This document shows positions 7,966-16,283 of a DNA stretch of 50,274 nucleotides, piece by piece (position 1 is the stretch's first letter; each line of letters begins with the position of its first letter). Under the pieces are notes generated by a model. That model worked only from the letters and a program-made list of their open reading frames with translations. It ran no database searches and was not told the origin of the DNA. Both the position numbers and the translations under genes were made by a program. The DNA comes from Nitrosopumilaceae archaeon (lineage in GTDB: Archaea; Thermoproteota; Nitrososphaeria; Nitrososphaerales; Nitrosopumilaceae), in NCBI GenBank assembly GCA_900620265.3, contig UYNY03000031.1, positions 85,312 through 135,585 of the forward strand, in the 5' to 3' direction.

Positions 7966-8400
7966 GTGGAGATCGGGCAGCAGGGCGAGCCGGGGTACGA
8001 GCAGGCCAGGATCGGCACCATGGGGTTCGTCGACCCGCACGGCATGGAGGGGGTGGTCGTGCTGCGCTCGGACTCGGGGGCAGAGTTCCCGATGCGCGCC
8101 TTTTCCGGCGAGGTCATCCACCACATATCCGGGTTCGGGGAGGGCGACCCGCCGCCCTCGATATACAGGCTGGTCGGCGAGATATGCGAGGAGTGCGAGG
8201 TGGTCCTCGTAAAGGTAAAGATCTACGAGAGCGGCGGCGTGATGCGCGCCAACCTCTACCTCACCGGCAAGAAGGACATCATACTGAGGAACTACCGGGC
8301 GTCGGACGCCGTCGCGCTCGCCTCCTTTTACAGGGCCCCCATCCTGGTGAGGGAGGGGCTGCTTGCAAGGGGCGCGGACGGGCCGCCGGGCGGCGCCTGA
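7966..8400 (+). CDS. bifunctional nuclease family (DUF151) protein
   Basis: A 144-aa product matching the DUF151/BFN fold: GVVVLRSDSGAEFPMRAF, IYRLVGEICEE and the family-typical C-terminal NYRASDAVALASFYRAPILV, which corresponds to the conserved R-P/A-S-D-A-hydrophobic-A-L motif. Family members are reported as DNase/RNase in plants and are common, uncharacterised proteins in prokaryotes. The GTG at 7966 fits the TATA element at 7935-7943. A much longer open frame upstream is a shadow of trkH. It ends 2 nt before the opposing hydrolase gene. Confidence 0.85.
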   Translation: MEIGQQGEPGYEQARIGTMGFVDPHGMEGVVVLRSDSGAEFPMRAFSGEVIHHISGFGEGDPPPSIYRLVGEICEECEVVLVKVKIYESGGVMRANLYLTGKKDIILRNYRASDAVALASFYRAPILVREGLLARGADGPPGGA

Positions 8401-8402
8401 CC

Positions 8403-9143
8403 CTAGGGGAACGAGCGCAGCACCGCCGCGTACTCTGCAAAGCGGTGGCCGGCCGGCCTCACCCTCCTCTGCCTGTACGCGGGGATGGCGCGGCCCGACG
8501 CCCCGCGCAGCCCCAGCGGCGAGTCCGCAAGGCCCCTCGCCTCGGCGTCGGCCAGCACAGGATCGGACGGCGCGTAATAGTTCGTGATGCGCGTGGCGAC
8601 TGCGCGCCGCGCCGCCGCGCCGCCCGGCACTGACATCGAGTCGGACGGTATCGAGGCCCCGAAGAGGTGCACGCTGTGCACGCGGAGGCCGCGCGCCGCG
8701 AGGTACCCGAGGCACGAGTGGATGACCTGCGACCCGAGCGAGTGGCCCACCAGGCGCACCCTCGTGCGCGGGGACGAGGCGGCCAGATCCTGCACGAACA
8801 TGCCGAGGTGCCGCCCGTTGGCGGCAGCTATCCTGTTGCCGGCCGCGACGGCGCGCGCCTCGGATTTGGCCAGGTGCGCCCCCGTCGTGTTCGAGTCATA
8901 GCTGAACCCCGCCACCGGGTGCGCGTACCCGAGCTGCCGCAGCCTGCGCCTTGCTATGAGGGCCTTTTGCGCGGCCGCGCGCCCGTCGTTCCGCAGGCCG
9001 TGCACCACGACGGTGATCTCGGGCGAGCCGGCGAGCCGCGCGAACCAGCGCGCCGGGTACAGGTAGTACCTGCGCCTCTTGAGGGCGCGGCCCGTCCGCA
9101 GGTCATAGTACCCGCGCGTCGATATCCTCGGGACCGGCCTCAC
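8403..9143 (-). CDS. alpha/beta hydrolase coupled to metG
   Basis: A 246-aa alpha/beta-hydrolase fold with the nucleophile elbow GHSLGS (about residues 131-136), an upstream HGLRNDG oxyanion-type loop, PSDPVLADA (candidate acid) and a C-terminal AGHRFAEY (candidate catalytic His). Substrate unknown, probably an esterase or lipase. I start it at the GTG that overlaps the metG stop (GTGA, 9140-9143). The longer frame into metG encodes only antisense-like sequence. Co-translation with metG is likely; a functional link is not evident. Confidence 0.8.
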   Translation of the reverse strand: MRPVPRISTRGYYDLRTGRALKRRRYYLYPARWFARLAGSPEITVVVHGLRNDGRAAAQKALIARRRLRQLGYAHPVAGFSYDSNTTGAHLAKSEARAVAAGNRIAAANGRHLGMFVQDLAASSPRTRVRLVGHSLGSQVIHSCLGYLAARGLRVHSVHLFGASIPSDSMSVPGGAAARRAVATRITNYYAPSDPVLADAEARGLADSPLGLRGASGRAIPAYRQRRVRPAGHRFAEYAAVLRSFP

Positions 9144-10768
9144 CGGCCCATGCCCCCCTTGAGGCGCCCGATGTCGGCCGCCTCGACACGCGCAAAGAGC
9201 GGCTCGGGGTCCCCTATCGCGTGCCCGGGCGCAAGGGCGGCCTCGGAGCACCCCTCCCACGGGGCGGCCGAGGCGTCCCCCTCCAGCCCCAGCTGCCCCC
9301 ATATGCGCTGCGCCGAGAACGGGATGAACGGCGAGGACGCTATGGCAAGGGAGCGCGCCGCGTTCACCGAATAGTAGACGCACCTTGCCGCGCCGGGGCC
9401 GCCCTTCCACGGCTCGGCGTGCTGGAAGTACTGGTTGAACCCGGCCGAGAACTCCATCAGGCGGCGCAGCGCCCTGTCGATGTGGTTCTCCTCGAGCAGG
9501 CCGCCCACCCCGCGCGCAAGCCCGGATATGAGCCCCGCGGGGCCCGGGTCCTCCCCCCCGGGGTCGGGAACCCTGCCGTCAAACCGGCTCTTTGCAAACC
9601 CGAGCGCCCTGTTCACAAAGTTGCCGAGGTTGCCGATGAGCTCCGAGTTTATCCGGGCCGCAAAGTCGTCCCAGTCAAAGTTGAGGTCGTCCTGCGAGTA
9701 GGGCGTCATGGACGCAAGATAGTACCGGAGATAGTCGGCCGGATACGACCCCATAAAGTCGGCAAGCCCGATGTACCACCCCTTGCTCTTTGAGAGCTTT
9801 CTTGACTGGAACGTGAGGTGGCCGCGCACGGGCATCCTGTCGGGCAGCTTGAAGCGGCCCAGCCCCATCCGCATCGCCGGCAGGAAGAGGTAGTGGTGGT
9901 ATATGATGTCCTTGCCGATAAAGTGGTAGATCTCGGCCGAGTTCCAGAACTGCTCGCCGTCGATCCCCCGCCCCTCGAGGAACTTGAGCGTCGAGGAGAT
10001 GTACGCAAGGTGGTTGTCAAACCACCCGTAAAAGACCCTGCCGTCGGCGCCGGGGACCGGCACCCCCCACGGGATGTCCCTCGTGACGTCCCAGTCCTCC
10101 AGCCCCGACCGTATCCAGTTCTGCACGTACCTGACCACGTCCCGCTGCAGGCTCCCGTTCCCCTCCAGCCAGCCGGACAGCCGGTCCGCAAAGCCGCCCA
10201 GCCTGAAGAAGTGGTGCTCCGTCGTCCGCTTTTCTGGCGGGCGCCCGCACAGGGCGCAGCGCGGGTCGGAGATCTCGTCGGGTATGCGGCCGCACGCCTC
10301 GCAGAGGTCCGAGTACTGGTCCGCCGCCGAGCAGTGCGGGCAGGTCCCGCGCACGTACCTGTCCGGCAGGAATTTTTCGTCGTGCGCGCAGTAGAACTGG
10401 ACGACGTCCCTCCTGTAGATGTGCCCCGCCTCGTCAAGCCTCCTGAACGCGTCCTGGACGAACCTTACGTTGGCATCCGAGCTGGTCCCCGAGAAGTAGT
10501 CAAACGAGATCCCCAGCCTCCCAAAGTCCTCCCGGTCCCGCCTGTTCCAGTGGGCCACATAGTCGGCCGGCGCCTTGCCCTCCTTCTCGGACTGGATGAG
10601 TATGGGGGTGCCAAAGTCGTCCGACGCGCAGACATAGTACGCCTCGACGCCGCTCATCCTCAGGAACCGGGCCGTGATGTCGGCCGGCAGGTACGTCGAG
10701 GCCACGTGCCCGAGGTGTATCTCGCCGTTGGCGTACGGCAAGGCGCTAGTTATCAGGGCCCTCCTCAT
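9140..10768 (-). CDS. metG: methionyl-tRNA synthetase
   Basis: Class I aminoacyl-tRNA synthetase charging tRNA-Met, 542 aa. It has the HIGH-type HLGH at residues 18-21, the KMSKS-type KLSKS, and zinc knuckles CPHC...CEAC and a CALC pair in the connective peptide. The anticodon-binding domain occupies the C-terminal third. There is no C-terminal EMAP/tRNA-binding domain, as is common in archaea. The ATG at 10766-10768 lies about 28 nt from CTTTTAAC, so the GTG 15 nt upstream is less likely. Confidence 0.97.
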   Translation of the reverse strand: MRRALITSALPYANGEIHLGHVASTYLPADITARFLRMSGVEAYYVCASDDFGTPILIQSEKEGKAPADYVAHWNRRDREDFGRLGISFDYFSGTSSDANVRFVQDAFRRLDEAGHIYRRDVVQFYCAHDEKFLPDRYVRGTCPHCSAADQYSDLCEACGRIPDEISDPRCALCGRPPEKRTTEHHFFRLGGFADRLSGWLEGNGSLQRDVVRYVQNWIRSGLEDWDVTRDIPWGVPVPGADGRVFYGWFDNHLAYISSTLKFLEGRGIDGEQFWNSAEIYHFIGKDIIYHHYLFLPAMRMGLGRFKLPDRMPVRGHLTFQSRKLSKSKGWYIGLADFMGSYPADYLRYYLASMTPYSQDDLNFDWDDFAARINSELIGNLGNFVNRALGFAKSRFDGRVPDPGGEDPGPAGLISGLARGVGGLLEENHIDRALRRLMEFSAGFNQYFQHAEPWKGGPGAARCVYYSVNAARSLAIASSPFIPFSAQRIWGQLGLEGDASAAPWEGCSEAALAPGHAIGDPEPLFARVEAADIGRLKGGMGR

Positions 10769-10805
10769 GCGCGCCCGTGCCACCCGCCGGGGTTAAAAGT
10801 TGAGC

Positions 10806-12041
10806 TTACCAGCTCTCCGCATAGCCGCGCTGCTCGCCGGTCAGCCTGTCTATGCCCACCCCCATCGCGGCCAGGGCGTCCCGCGCCACCTGCCTGTCTA
10901 TCTGCTCGGGCACGTCCATGACCCTGTTCCCCAGCCTGCCGCGGTTCTTCAGTATGTACAGTATCGAGAGGATCTGGTTGGAGAAGGACTGCGCCATCAC
11001 CTCCGGCGGGTGCCCCTCGGCGGCCACCAGGTTCGCGAGCCTCCCCTTGCCGACCAGGTAGAGGGTCCTGCCGCCGGGGAGCCGGCACTCGTCGAGGCCC
11101 GGGCGCACCTCTGCCTTTCTGTACCGCAGCAGGAACCTCGAGTCGATCTCCACGTCAAAGTGCCCCACGTTGGCAAGCACGGCTCCGTCCCTCATCCGCC
11201 TCATGTGCTCACGCCTTATTATCCCGCTCATCCCCGTGCACGTGACAAAGACGTCCCCGAGCGGGGCGGCCCTTGACATCGGCATCACGTCAAACCCGTC
11301 CATGTGCGCCTCGAGCGCCCTGACGGGGTCCACCTCCGTCACGATGACGCGCGAGCCCATGCCGCGGCACCTCTCGGCGACGCCGCGCCCGACCCAGCCG
11401 TATCCGGACACCACCACCCTCTTTGAGGCCATCAGCAGGTTCATCGAGCGGAGCAGCCCGTCGATGGTGCTCTGGCCGGTCCCGTACCTGTTGTCAAAGA
11501 GGTGCTTTGTGTGCGCGTTGTTGACAAGTATCACCGGATACCTTAGCAGCCCCTTCCTCTCGACCGCCCTGATCCGGGTGACGCCGGCCGTCGTCTCCTC
11601 GGTCGCCCCGTGGATCTCCAGCCCCTTGAACCGGTCGTCAAAGTGCGCCTTTATGTTCATGTCAGCCCCGTCGTCGGTCAGTATCGAGGGCCGGTGCCCC
11701 AGCACCATCTCGATGCACCTGTCGTACTCCTTTGGGGTCTGGTTGGCCCACGCGTAGACGTGGATCCCCTGGGATGCAAGGAACGCCGCCACGTCGTCCT
11801 GGGTGGTAAGCGGGTTACCCCCGCAGCAGGCGACGGTCGCCCCGAGGCTCTTTGCCCCCATCAGGAGGACGGACGTCTCCTTTGTGATGTGCAGGCAGAA
11901 CCCCAGCGTCACACCCCTCAGCGGGGCGGCCTTTTTGTGGCGTGATATGGTGTTCTCCAGTATACTCATGTGCGAGCGGGCCCACTCGTAGGACCGCCGC
12001 CCGTCCTCGGCCATCTTTTTCGTGTATCTGGGACGCCCCAC
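10806..12041 (-). CDS. ahcY: adenosylhomocysteinase
   Basis: NAD-dependent S-adenosylhomocysteine hydrolase, which removes the methylation by-product SAH as adenosine plus homocysteine. The 411-aa length is typical of archaea. Evidence: substrate-domain motifs TDDGADMN, EETTAGV and NNAHTKHLFDNRYGTGQS; Rossmann segment VVVSGYGWVGRG; and ANVGHFDVEID. The GTG at 12039-12041 is placed about 26 nt from an ATTTATAG box. It is divergent from the Rieske gene, with about 65 nt between starts. Confidence 0.96.
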   Translation of the reverse strand: MGRPRYTKKMAEDGRRSYEWARSHMSILENTISRHKKAAPLRGVTLGFCLHITKETSVLLMGAKSLGATVACCGGNPLTTQDDVAAFLASQGIHVYAWANQTPKEYDRCIEMVLGHRPSILTDDGADMNIKAHFDDRFKGLEIHGATEETTAGVTRIRAVERKGLLRYPVILVNNAHTKHLFDNRYGTGQSTIDGLLRSMNLLMASKRVVVSGYGWVGRGVAERCRGMGSRVIVTEVDPVRALEAHMDGFDVMPMSRAAPLGDVFVTCTGMSGIIRREHMRRMRDGAVLANVGHFDVEIDSRFLLRYRKAEVRPGLDECRLPGGRTLYLVGKGRLANLVAAEGHPPEVMAQSFSNQILSILYILKNRGRLGNRVMDVPEQIDRQVARDALAAMGVGIDRLTGEQRGYAESW

Positions 12042-12062
12042 GCGGGGCGGCCCGGATCCCTG

Positions 12063-12084
12063 CTATAAATATCAAAGATAAATA
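12063..12084. promoter_or_regulatory. back-to-back TATA boxes, ahcY / Rieske gene
   Basis: CTATAAATA at 12063-12071 serves ahcY (minus strand, about 26 nt from its GTG). GATAAATA at 12077-12084 serves the Rieske gene (plus strand, about 26 nt from its ATG). The two boxes are only about 6 nt apart, so the two preinitiation complexes should compete. Confidence 0.6.
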
Positions 12085-12106
12085 GCCCCGCCCGGGGGCA
12101 GTATCC

Positions 12107-12409
12107 ATGGCATGGACCAGGGTGGCAGACAGGGGGGCCGTCGGGCCCGGCAAGGGGGCCGCGTTCGAGGTGGGCGGCAGGAGGATCGCCGTCTTTAACA
12201 GCGACGGGTACCACGCCATCGACGACAAGTGCGTCCACCAGGACGGCTCGCTGGCCCCGGGCAAGATCGAGGACGGGGTGGTCGAGTGCCCCCTGCACTT
12301 TTGGCACTATGACATAAAGTCCGGCAAGCTGCTCGACTATCTTGAGGGGATCAACCTCAGGACGTATCCCGTCGAGGAGAGGGACGACGGCCTCTACGTG
12401 GACGCCTGA
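12107..12409 (+). CDS. Rieske [2Fe-2S] ferredoxin
   Basis: A 100-aa soluble Rieske protein. Cluster ligands are visible as C42-x-H44 (CVHQDG) and C61-P-L-H64 (CPLHFWHYD). There is no membrane anchor, so it resembles the ferredoxin component of a ring-hydroxylating dioxygenase or the small nitrite-reductase NirD type rather than a bc1 subunit. No oxygenase is adjacent, so the partner is unknown. Leaderless ATG at 12107. Confidence 0.93.
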   Translation: MAWTRVADRGAVGPGKGAAFEVGGRRIAVFNSDGYHAIDDKCVHQDGSLAPGKIEDGVVECPLHFWHYDIKSGKLLDYLEGINLRTYPVEERDDGLYVDA

Positions 12410-12445
12410 AACGGTTTTTATCATGCCGGGCCGTCCGGCCGCCGC

Positions 12446-13201
12446 ATGGGCGTCATCCCGGAGATCACCGGCATCGACTATGCGGCAGCGGCCGGGTCAG
12501 TCTCGTCGGCGATACGCGGCGCAGTCCGGGACGCCGGCGCGCGCGGCGCCGTCTTTGGGCTCAGCGGCGGCGTCGACTCGGCGGTCCTGGCGTACTCGTG
12601 CGCCTCGTGCATCAGGGAGGGGGCCCTGGCACTGGTGATGCCCGACCCGTCAGTCACGCCGCGGTCGGAGACTGACGACGCGCTGGCGGTCGCCTCGGGA
12701 CTCGGCATCGCGCACAAGACGGTGGACATCGGGCCGGTGATGGCCGCGTTTGCAGGGGCGCTCGAGCCGGACCGGAGGGCGGAGGGCAACCTGCGCGCGA
12801 GGGCCAGGGCGGCCATATCGTACTATTTTGCCAACTCGCGCAACCTGCTGGTGCTCGGGTCAAGCGACAGGAGCGAGGTGGAGACCGGCTATTTTACAAA
12901 GTTCGGGGACGGCGCGTCGGACCTGGCCCCGCTTGCCGGCCTCTACAAGCTCCAGGTGAGGGGGCTTGCAAGGCACCTCGGTGTCCCGGACCGCATAATA
13001 TCAAAGAGGAGCAGCCCGCACCTCTGGCCCGGGCACGACGCGGAGGGCGAGCTTGGCATGTCCTACGAGGAGCTTGACTCTGTCCTCTACTGCATGGACA
13101 ACGGGATGCCGGAGGGCGCGTCCGGCGTCTCCGCGGAGAAGATAGCCAGGGTGGGGCGGCTGCGCAGGGACAGCGCCCACAAGAGGGGCGCGCCTTGCTG
13201 A
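12446..13201 (+). CDS. nadE: NAD synthetase (ammonia-dependent type)
   Basis: Converts nicotinic acid adenine dinucleotide to NAD. The 251-aa length fits the ammonia-dependent form without a glutaminase domain. Evidence: PP-loop SGGVDS at 40-45, GSSDRSEVETGYFTKFGDGASD, and a RIISKRSSPHLWPG segment. The TATA-like GTTTTTATC is about 28 nt upstream of the ATG. It overlaps cysS by 7 nt, so the two are probably one transcript. Confidence 0.95.
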   Translation: MGVIPEITGIDYAAAAGSVSSAIRGAVRDAGARGAVFGLSGGVDSAVLAYSCASCIREGALALVMPDPSVTPRSETDDALAVASGLGIAHKTVDIGPVMAAFAGALEPDRRAEGNLRARARAAISYYFANSRNLLVLGSSDRSEVETGYFTKFGDGASDLAPLAGLYKLQVRGLARHLGVPDRIISKRSSPHLWPGHDAEGELGMSYEELDSVLYCMDNGMPEGASGVSAEKIARVGRLRRDSAHKRGAPC

Positions 13202-14580
13202 TCCGGGACACCCTCACGGGCGGCATGCTCGACCCGGGGGGCGGCGGGGGGGAGGGCCCGGTCAGGATCTACCTCTGCGGGATAACCACGTACGACGACT
13301 CGCACATCGGGCACGCAAGGACGGTCGTCGTATTCGACGTGCTGCGGCGGCACCTTGCCGGGCTCGGCACGGAGTCGGTCCTGGTGCAGAACTTTACGGA
13401 CGTGGACGACAAGATAATCGCGAGGTCGGAGGCGGAGTCGTCCACCGCCGCCCAGGTGAGCCAGAGGTACATCGACAGGTACTTTGAGGACTTTGACGGG
13501 CTGAACGTGGGCAGGGCGTCAGGCTACCCGCGCGCCACCGAGCACATGGGCGAGATAATCGGGTTCATACGAAGGCTCGAGGGGATCGGGGCCGCGTACG
13601 CGGCGCCAAACGGCGTCTACTTTGACGTCTCAAGGGCCCCGAGGTACGGCGCCCTCTCCAAGAAGAGGACGGACGAGCTGGTGGCGGGGGCCCGCGTCGA
13701 GGTCGACGAGTCAAAGAGGAACCCGCTTGACTTTGCGCTCTGGAAGCTCTCGGACGCGCCACCCTCCTGGGACAGCCCGTGGGGGAGGGGCAGGCCCGGC
13801 TGGCACATCGAGTGCTCGGCCATGTGCGGCAGGGTCCCCGGCGGCACGCTTGACATACACGGGGGCGGCCGCGACCTGATATTCCCCCACCACGAGAACG
13901 AGATGGCCCAGTCAGAGGCGTGCACCGGGGAGCCGCTGGCCAGGATCTGGATGCACGTCGGGATGGTGACGGCCGGCGGCGAGAAGATGTCAAAGTCGAC
14001 CGGCAACGTGGTAGGCGTCAGGGGGGCCCTCGCAAGGTGGGGCCCCAACGTGCTGCGCATCTTCTGCCTCTCGGGACACTATTCAAAGCCCGTCGACTAT
14101 ACGGACGGCGCCGCGCTCGAGTCGCTCTCAAGGTGGAGGCTGGCCGAGGCGGGATACGCCGAGGCGTCGCAGGCGGCCGGCGAGGGCGCCGCCGGCGCGG
14201 CCGAGGCGGCAGAGGCGGGCGCCAAGTTCGACGGCGCCCTCGGCGACGACCTCAACACGCACCTTGCGCTGACGGCGTTCCTGTCCCTTGCAAGGGACGC
14301 GTGCCGGCTGGCGGCCGGCGGGGAGCTTGGCGCCGAGGGCGGCGCCGCGGCCGCCGCGCAGATATCAAGGATGGCAGGCGTGCTCGGGCTCGAGTTTGCG
14401 GGCGCCGACGCGCGCGCCGTCCGGGCGCTGGTGGACAGGCGCCGCGAGATGCGCGCGGCCGGCAGATACGCCGAGGCCGACGCCGCGAGGGACGAGCTTG
14501 CGGGGATGGGCGTGGAGCTCGTCGACAGGGGCGGCAGGACGGTCTGGATACCAAGGGAGCGCGTGCCGGGGGAGGGCTAG
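13195..14580 (+). CDS. cysS: cysteinyl-tRNA synthetase
   Basis: Class I synthetase of 461 aa. It has zinc ligand C28, HIGH motif HIGH at 37-40, KMSKS in GEKMSKSTGN, and GRPGWHIECSAM plus FPHHENEMAQ of the zinc/active site. The start is TTG at 13195, overlapping nadE; there is no ATG before the conserved N-terminus. The insertion DPGGGGGEGP near residue 13 is glycine-rich and lies before the first conserved strand. The stop lies in a 14-bp tandem duplication. Confidence 0.96.
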   Translation: MLIRDTLTGGMLDPGGGGGEGPVRIYLCGITTYDDSHIGHARTVVVFDVLRRHLAGLGTESVLVQNFTDVDDKIIARSEAESSTAAQVSQRYIDRYFEDFDGLNVGRASGYPRATEHMGEIIGFIRRLEGIGAAYAAPNGVYFDVSRAPRYGALSKKRTDELVAGARVEVDESKRNPLDFALWKLSDAPPSWDSPWGRGRPGWHIECSAMCGRVPGGTLDIHGGGRDLIFPHHENEMAQSEACTGEPLARIWMHVGMVTAGGEKMSKSTGNVVGVRGALARWGPNVLRIFCLSGHYSKPVDYTDGAALESLSRWRLAEAGYAEASQAAGEGAAGAAEAAEAGAKFDGALGDDLNTHLALTAFLSLARDACRLAAGGELGAEGGAAAAAQISRMAGVLGLEFAGADARAVRALVDRRREMRAAGRYAEADAARDELAGMGVELVDRGGRTVWIPRERVPGEG

Positions 14581-14604
14581 GCGCAGCTCACTAGGCGCAG
14601 CTCA
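14577..14604. repeat. 14-bp tandem duplication at the cysS stop
   Basis: CTAGGCGCAGCTCA occurs twice in direct succession (14577-14590 and 14591-14604), and a near-copy of the CTAG follows. The first copy contains the cysS TAG stop. It looks like a simple slippage duplication in the intergenic space. Confidence 0.85.
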
Positions 14605-14658
14605 GTAGGGGCGTCTAATTTTCAACAGGTATATTATCTGCCTGTAACAACCAGATGC

Positions 14659-14985
14659 ATGAACGCGTGGACCAGGTTCTGGGGGTGGTACGAGGACAAG
14701 ATACTCGGGAGCATCATCATAATCGCCATCATCCAGTTCATCCAGATCCCCCACATGGTGTGGAACGCCGACCTGATGCTCGAGGCCGGGCTGGTCTCCC
14801 GCGTCCACCCGGCGCTCGACTGGCTCCTGTACGGGGTGGACCTGGTCGAGACCGTATCCATAGTCAACGTCGGCATGATAATGTTCAGCCTGCTCCGGCG
14901 CAGGGCCCGGCGATCAAGGGAAAGGGATATTAGCGGACGGGGCGGGACGGGCACCCATGAGACGCACGATGCCGGTCTGCCTTGA
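14659..14985 (+). CDS. small membrane protein
   Basis: A 108-aa product with hydrophobic segments at about residues 17-33 (IIIIAIIQFIQI) and 58-80, followed by a basic Arg-rich tail. The ATG at 14659 is chosen over one at 14655 in another frame because a GTATATTAT box is centred about 27 nt upstream and only this frame gives coherent membrane helices. Its last 29 nt overlap the next small gene. Function unknown. Confidence 0.75.
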   Translation: MNAWTRFWGWYEDKILGSIIIIAIIQFIQIPHMVWNADLMLEAGLVSRVHPALDWLLYGVDLVETVSIVNVGMIMFSLLRRRARRSRERDISGRGGTGTHETHDAGLP

Positions 14986-15073
14986 CGGCGAGCAGTACAG
15001 GCTTGCCGCGGCGATCGCGAAGAAGAGGGGCATGGTCGACGCCGGGCAGGCCCTCGAAGAGATCCTGGGCTGA
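14957..15073 (+). CDS. 38-aa protein, RHH-like helix content
   Basis: A tiny frame starting MRRTMPVCLDGEQYR, with one short strand and two helices (the second ending QALEEILG), the arrangement of a ribbon-helix-helix DNA-binding monomer. A TATA-like GATATTA sits about 29 nt upstream of the ATG at 14957. It overlaps the end of the membrane-protein gene. The promoter and composition support it, but a chance frame of this length cannot be excluded. Confidence 0.45.
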   Translation: MRRTMPVCLDGEQYRLAAAIAKKRGMVDAGQALEEILG

Positions 15074-15117
15074 TCCCCGCCTACATTTATAGAAAAGGCG
15101 GGGGCCAGTCCCCCCTG

Positions 15118-15528
15118 TTGGGTCTTTTCTCCAGGGGTCCGCAGTTCTGCGCCGTCTGCAAGAAGGAGCTCGGCCACAGGCACAAGCCCAAGAGGGAGTG
15201 GAACATCAAGGGCCGCCTCTGCGGCGACTGCCACTTTGAAAAGTCAAGGGACTATTACGAGGGCAAGGTGCGCCAGGAGTGCGCCGCGTGCAAGAAGGTC
15301 TTCAAGGTGACCGACCTGTGGGAGCCGCGCTGGCAGTGGGACATGGACGGCCTCCTCTGCAAGGGGTGCTTTGACGCAAAGGAGGAGGAGCACGGGAGGA
15401 GGCGGAGCTATTGCTCATCGTGCGGAGCAAAGATGGGCTTTGTAAGGTACAACCCAAAGCCAAAGTGGAAGATGGAGGGGCAGCTCTGCAGGCGGTGCTG
15501 GGACTCAAAGAAGGCGGAGATGGGATGA
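15118..15528 (+). CDS. triple CxxC zinc-ribbon protein
   Basis: A 136-aa product with three tandem treble-clef-like modules of the form CxxC...W...G.LC..C: CAVC/LCGDC, CAAC/LCKGC and CSSC/LCRRC. Each has a conserved Trp-(D/K)-(M/I)-(D/K/E)-G core before the second Cys pair. This is an internal triplication. It starts with TTG at 15118, about 31 nt from ACATTTATAG. It overlaps the next zinc-finger gene as ATGA. Probable nucleic-acid or protein binding; function not recognised. Confidence 0.8.
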   Translation: MGLFSRGPQFCAVCKKELGHRHKPKREWNIKGRLCGDCHFEKSRDYYEGKVRQECAACKKVFKVTDLWEPRWQWDMDGLLCKGCFDAKEEEHGRRRSYCSSCGAKMGFVRYNPKPKWKMEGQLCRRCWDSKKAEMG

Positions 15529-15698
15529 CCCGGTGCGAGATCTGCGGCAGGAGGGTCGGGGGCGAGGAGGGCCTGATGCACCACATGGAAAAGGAGCACT
15601 CGGACCCGGGCTATGACTGCCGGAGGTGCGGGCTCGTATTCTCCAGCATGGAGGAGATGCGCACGCACCTGCAGGGAAGCCACAGGTACGACGGCTAG
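15525..15698 (+). CDS. C2H2-type small zinc-finger protein
   Basis: A 57-aa product with two fingers: C4/C7 (CEIC) with H19/H20 and H25, then CRRC with H48 and H53 (C-x2-C-x12-H-x4-H pattern). Archaeal C2H2 proteins of this size are mostly uncharacterised DNA- or RNA-binding factors. The ATG overlaps the preceding TGA (15525-15528), indicating translational coupling with the triple zinc-ribbon gene. Its TAG shares CTAG with the stop of rpoP on the other strand. Confidence 0.8.
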   Translation: MTRCEICGRRVGGEEGLMHHMEKEHSDPGYDCRRCGLVFSSMEEMRTHLQGSHRYDG

Positions 15699-15934
15699 AC
15701 GGCCCTCACGGTCTTTACCACGGGGGGTCGCACCTTTATGAAGACGCGGAACCCGCAGATGCACTTTATCTCCGGCAGCCTCGTGAGCTCGGCGTTCGAG
15801 ACGGCCGTCCCGCACTTTAGGCACGAATAGTTCACCTCGAACGTCTCGGGGGGCGCCTCGACGGGCTGCGGGGCCTCTGCCGGGGGGGCCGGGGGCGGGG
15901 CCGCGGCCGCCGGAATCTCCCCTAGATCTGCCAT
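15695..15934 (-). CDS. rpoP: RNA polymerase subunit P (Rpo12)
   Basis: The C-terminal 45 residues match archaeal Rpo12/eukaryotic Rpb12: YSCLKCG, then KCICGFRVFIKVRPPVVKTV with the invariant KxRPP. The zinc ligands are C-x2-C...C-x-C. The last pair is one residue shorter than the usual CPYCG, and CICG is probably adequate. An extra N-terminal segment of about 32 residues is Pro/Ala/Glu-rich. The ATG is about 26 nt from a TAATTTAAAC box, so the extension looks genuinely translated. Confidence 0.9.
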   Translation of the reverse strand: MADLGEIPAAAAPPPAPPAEAPQPVEAPPETFEVNYSCLKCGTAVSNAELTRLPEIKCICGFRVFIKVRPPVVKTVRAV

Positions 15935-15965
15935 GTCCGGCCCCCCGGTGCCGGTAATTTAAACA

Positions 15966-16283
15966 TCATGCCAGGGTCATCTCGATGTAGACCTCGTCGG
16001 GCACGTTCAGGCGGGTCAGCTGCTTTATCGCCTTGTCGTCGGCGCTGATGCTCATTATGCGGCGGTGCATCCGCATCTCCCACTTTTCATACGTCTCGGT
16101 CCCGTTGCCGCACGGCGACTTGCGGGTGGCCACGTGGAGCCGCTTTACGGGCAGCGGCGTCGGCCCCCGGATCCGGACGCCGGTCCTCTTGCCGATCCCC
16201 TTTATCTCCTCGCAGACGCCGTCAAGCAGCCTCAGGTTTGCCGAAGTGAGCTTTACGCGGGCTGTCTGGACCAACCAGCCCAC
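15966..16283 (-). CDS. rpsJ: ribosomal protein S10
   Basis: Small-subunit protein uS10, 105 aa: ARVKLTSANLRLLDGVCEEI, IRGPTPLPVKRLHVATRKSP and MRMHRRIMSI are family-typical. It starts with GTG at 16283, immediately after the TAG of the EF-1alpha gene, so it is co-transcribed and probably coupled. The tuf-rpsJ order is the classic archaeal arrangement. Confidence 0.96.
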   Translation of the reverse strand: MGWLVQTARVKLTSANLRLLDGVCEEIKGIGKRTGVRIRGPTPLPVKRLHVATRKSPCGNGTETYEKWEMRMHRRIMSISADDKAIKQLTRLNVPDEVYIEMTLA

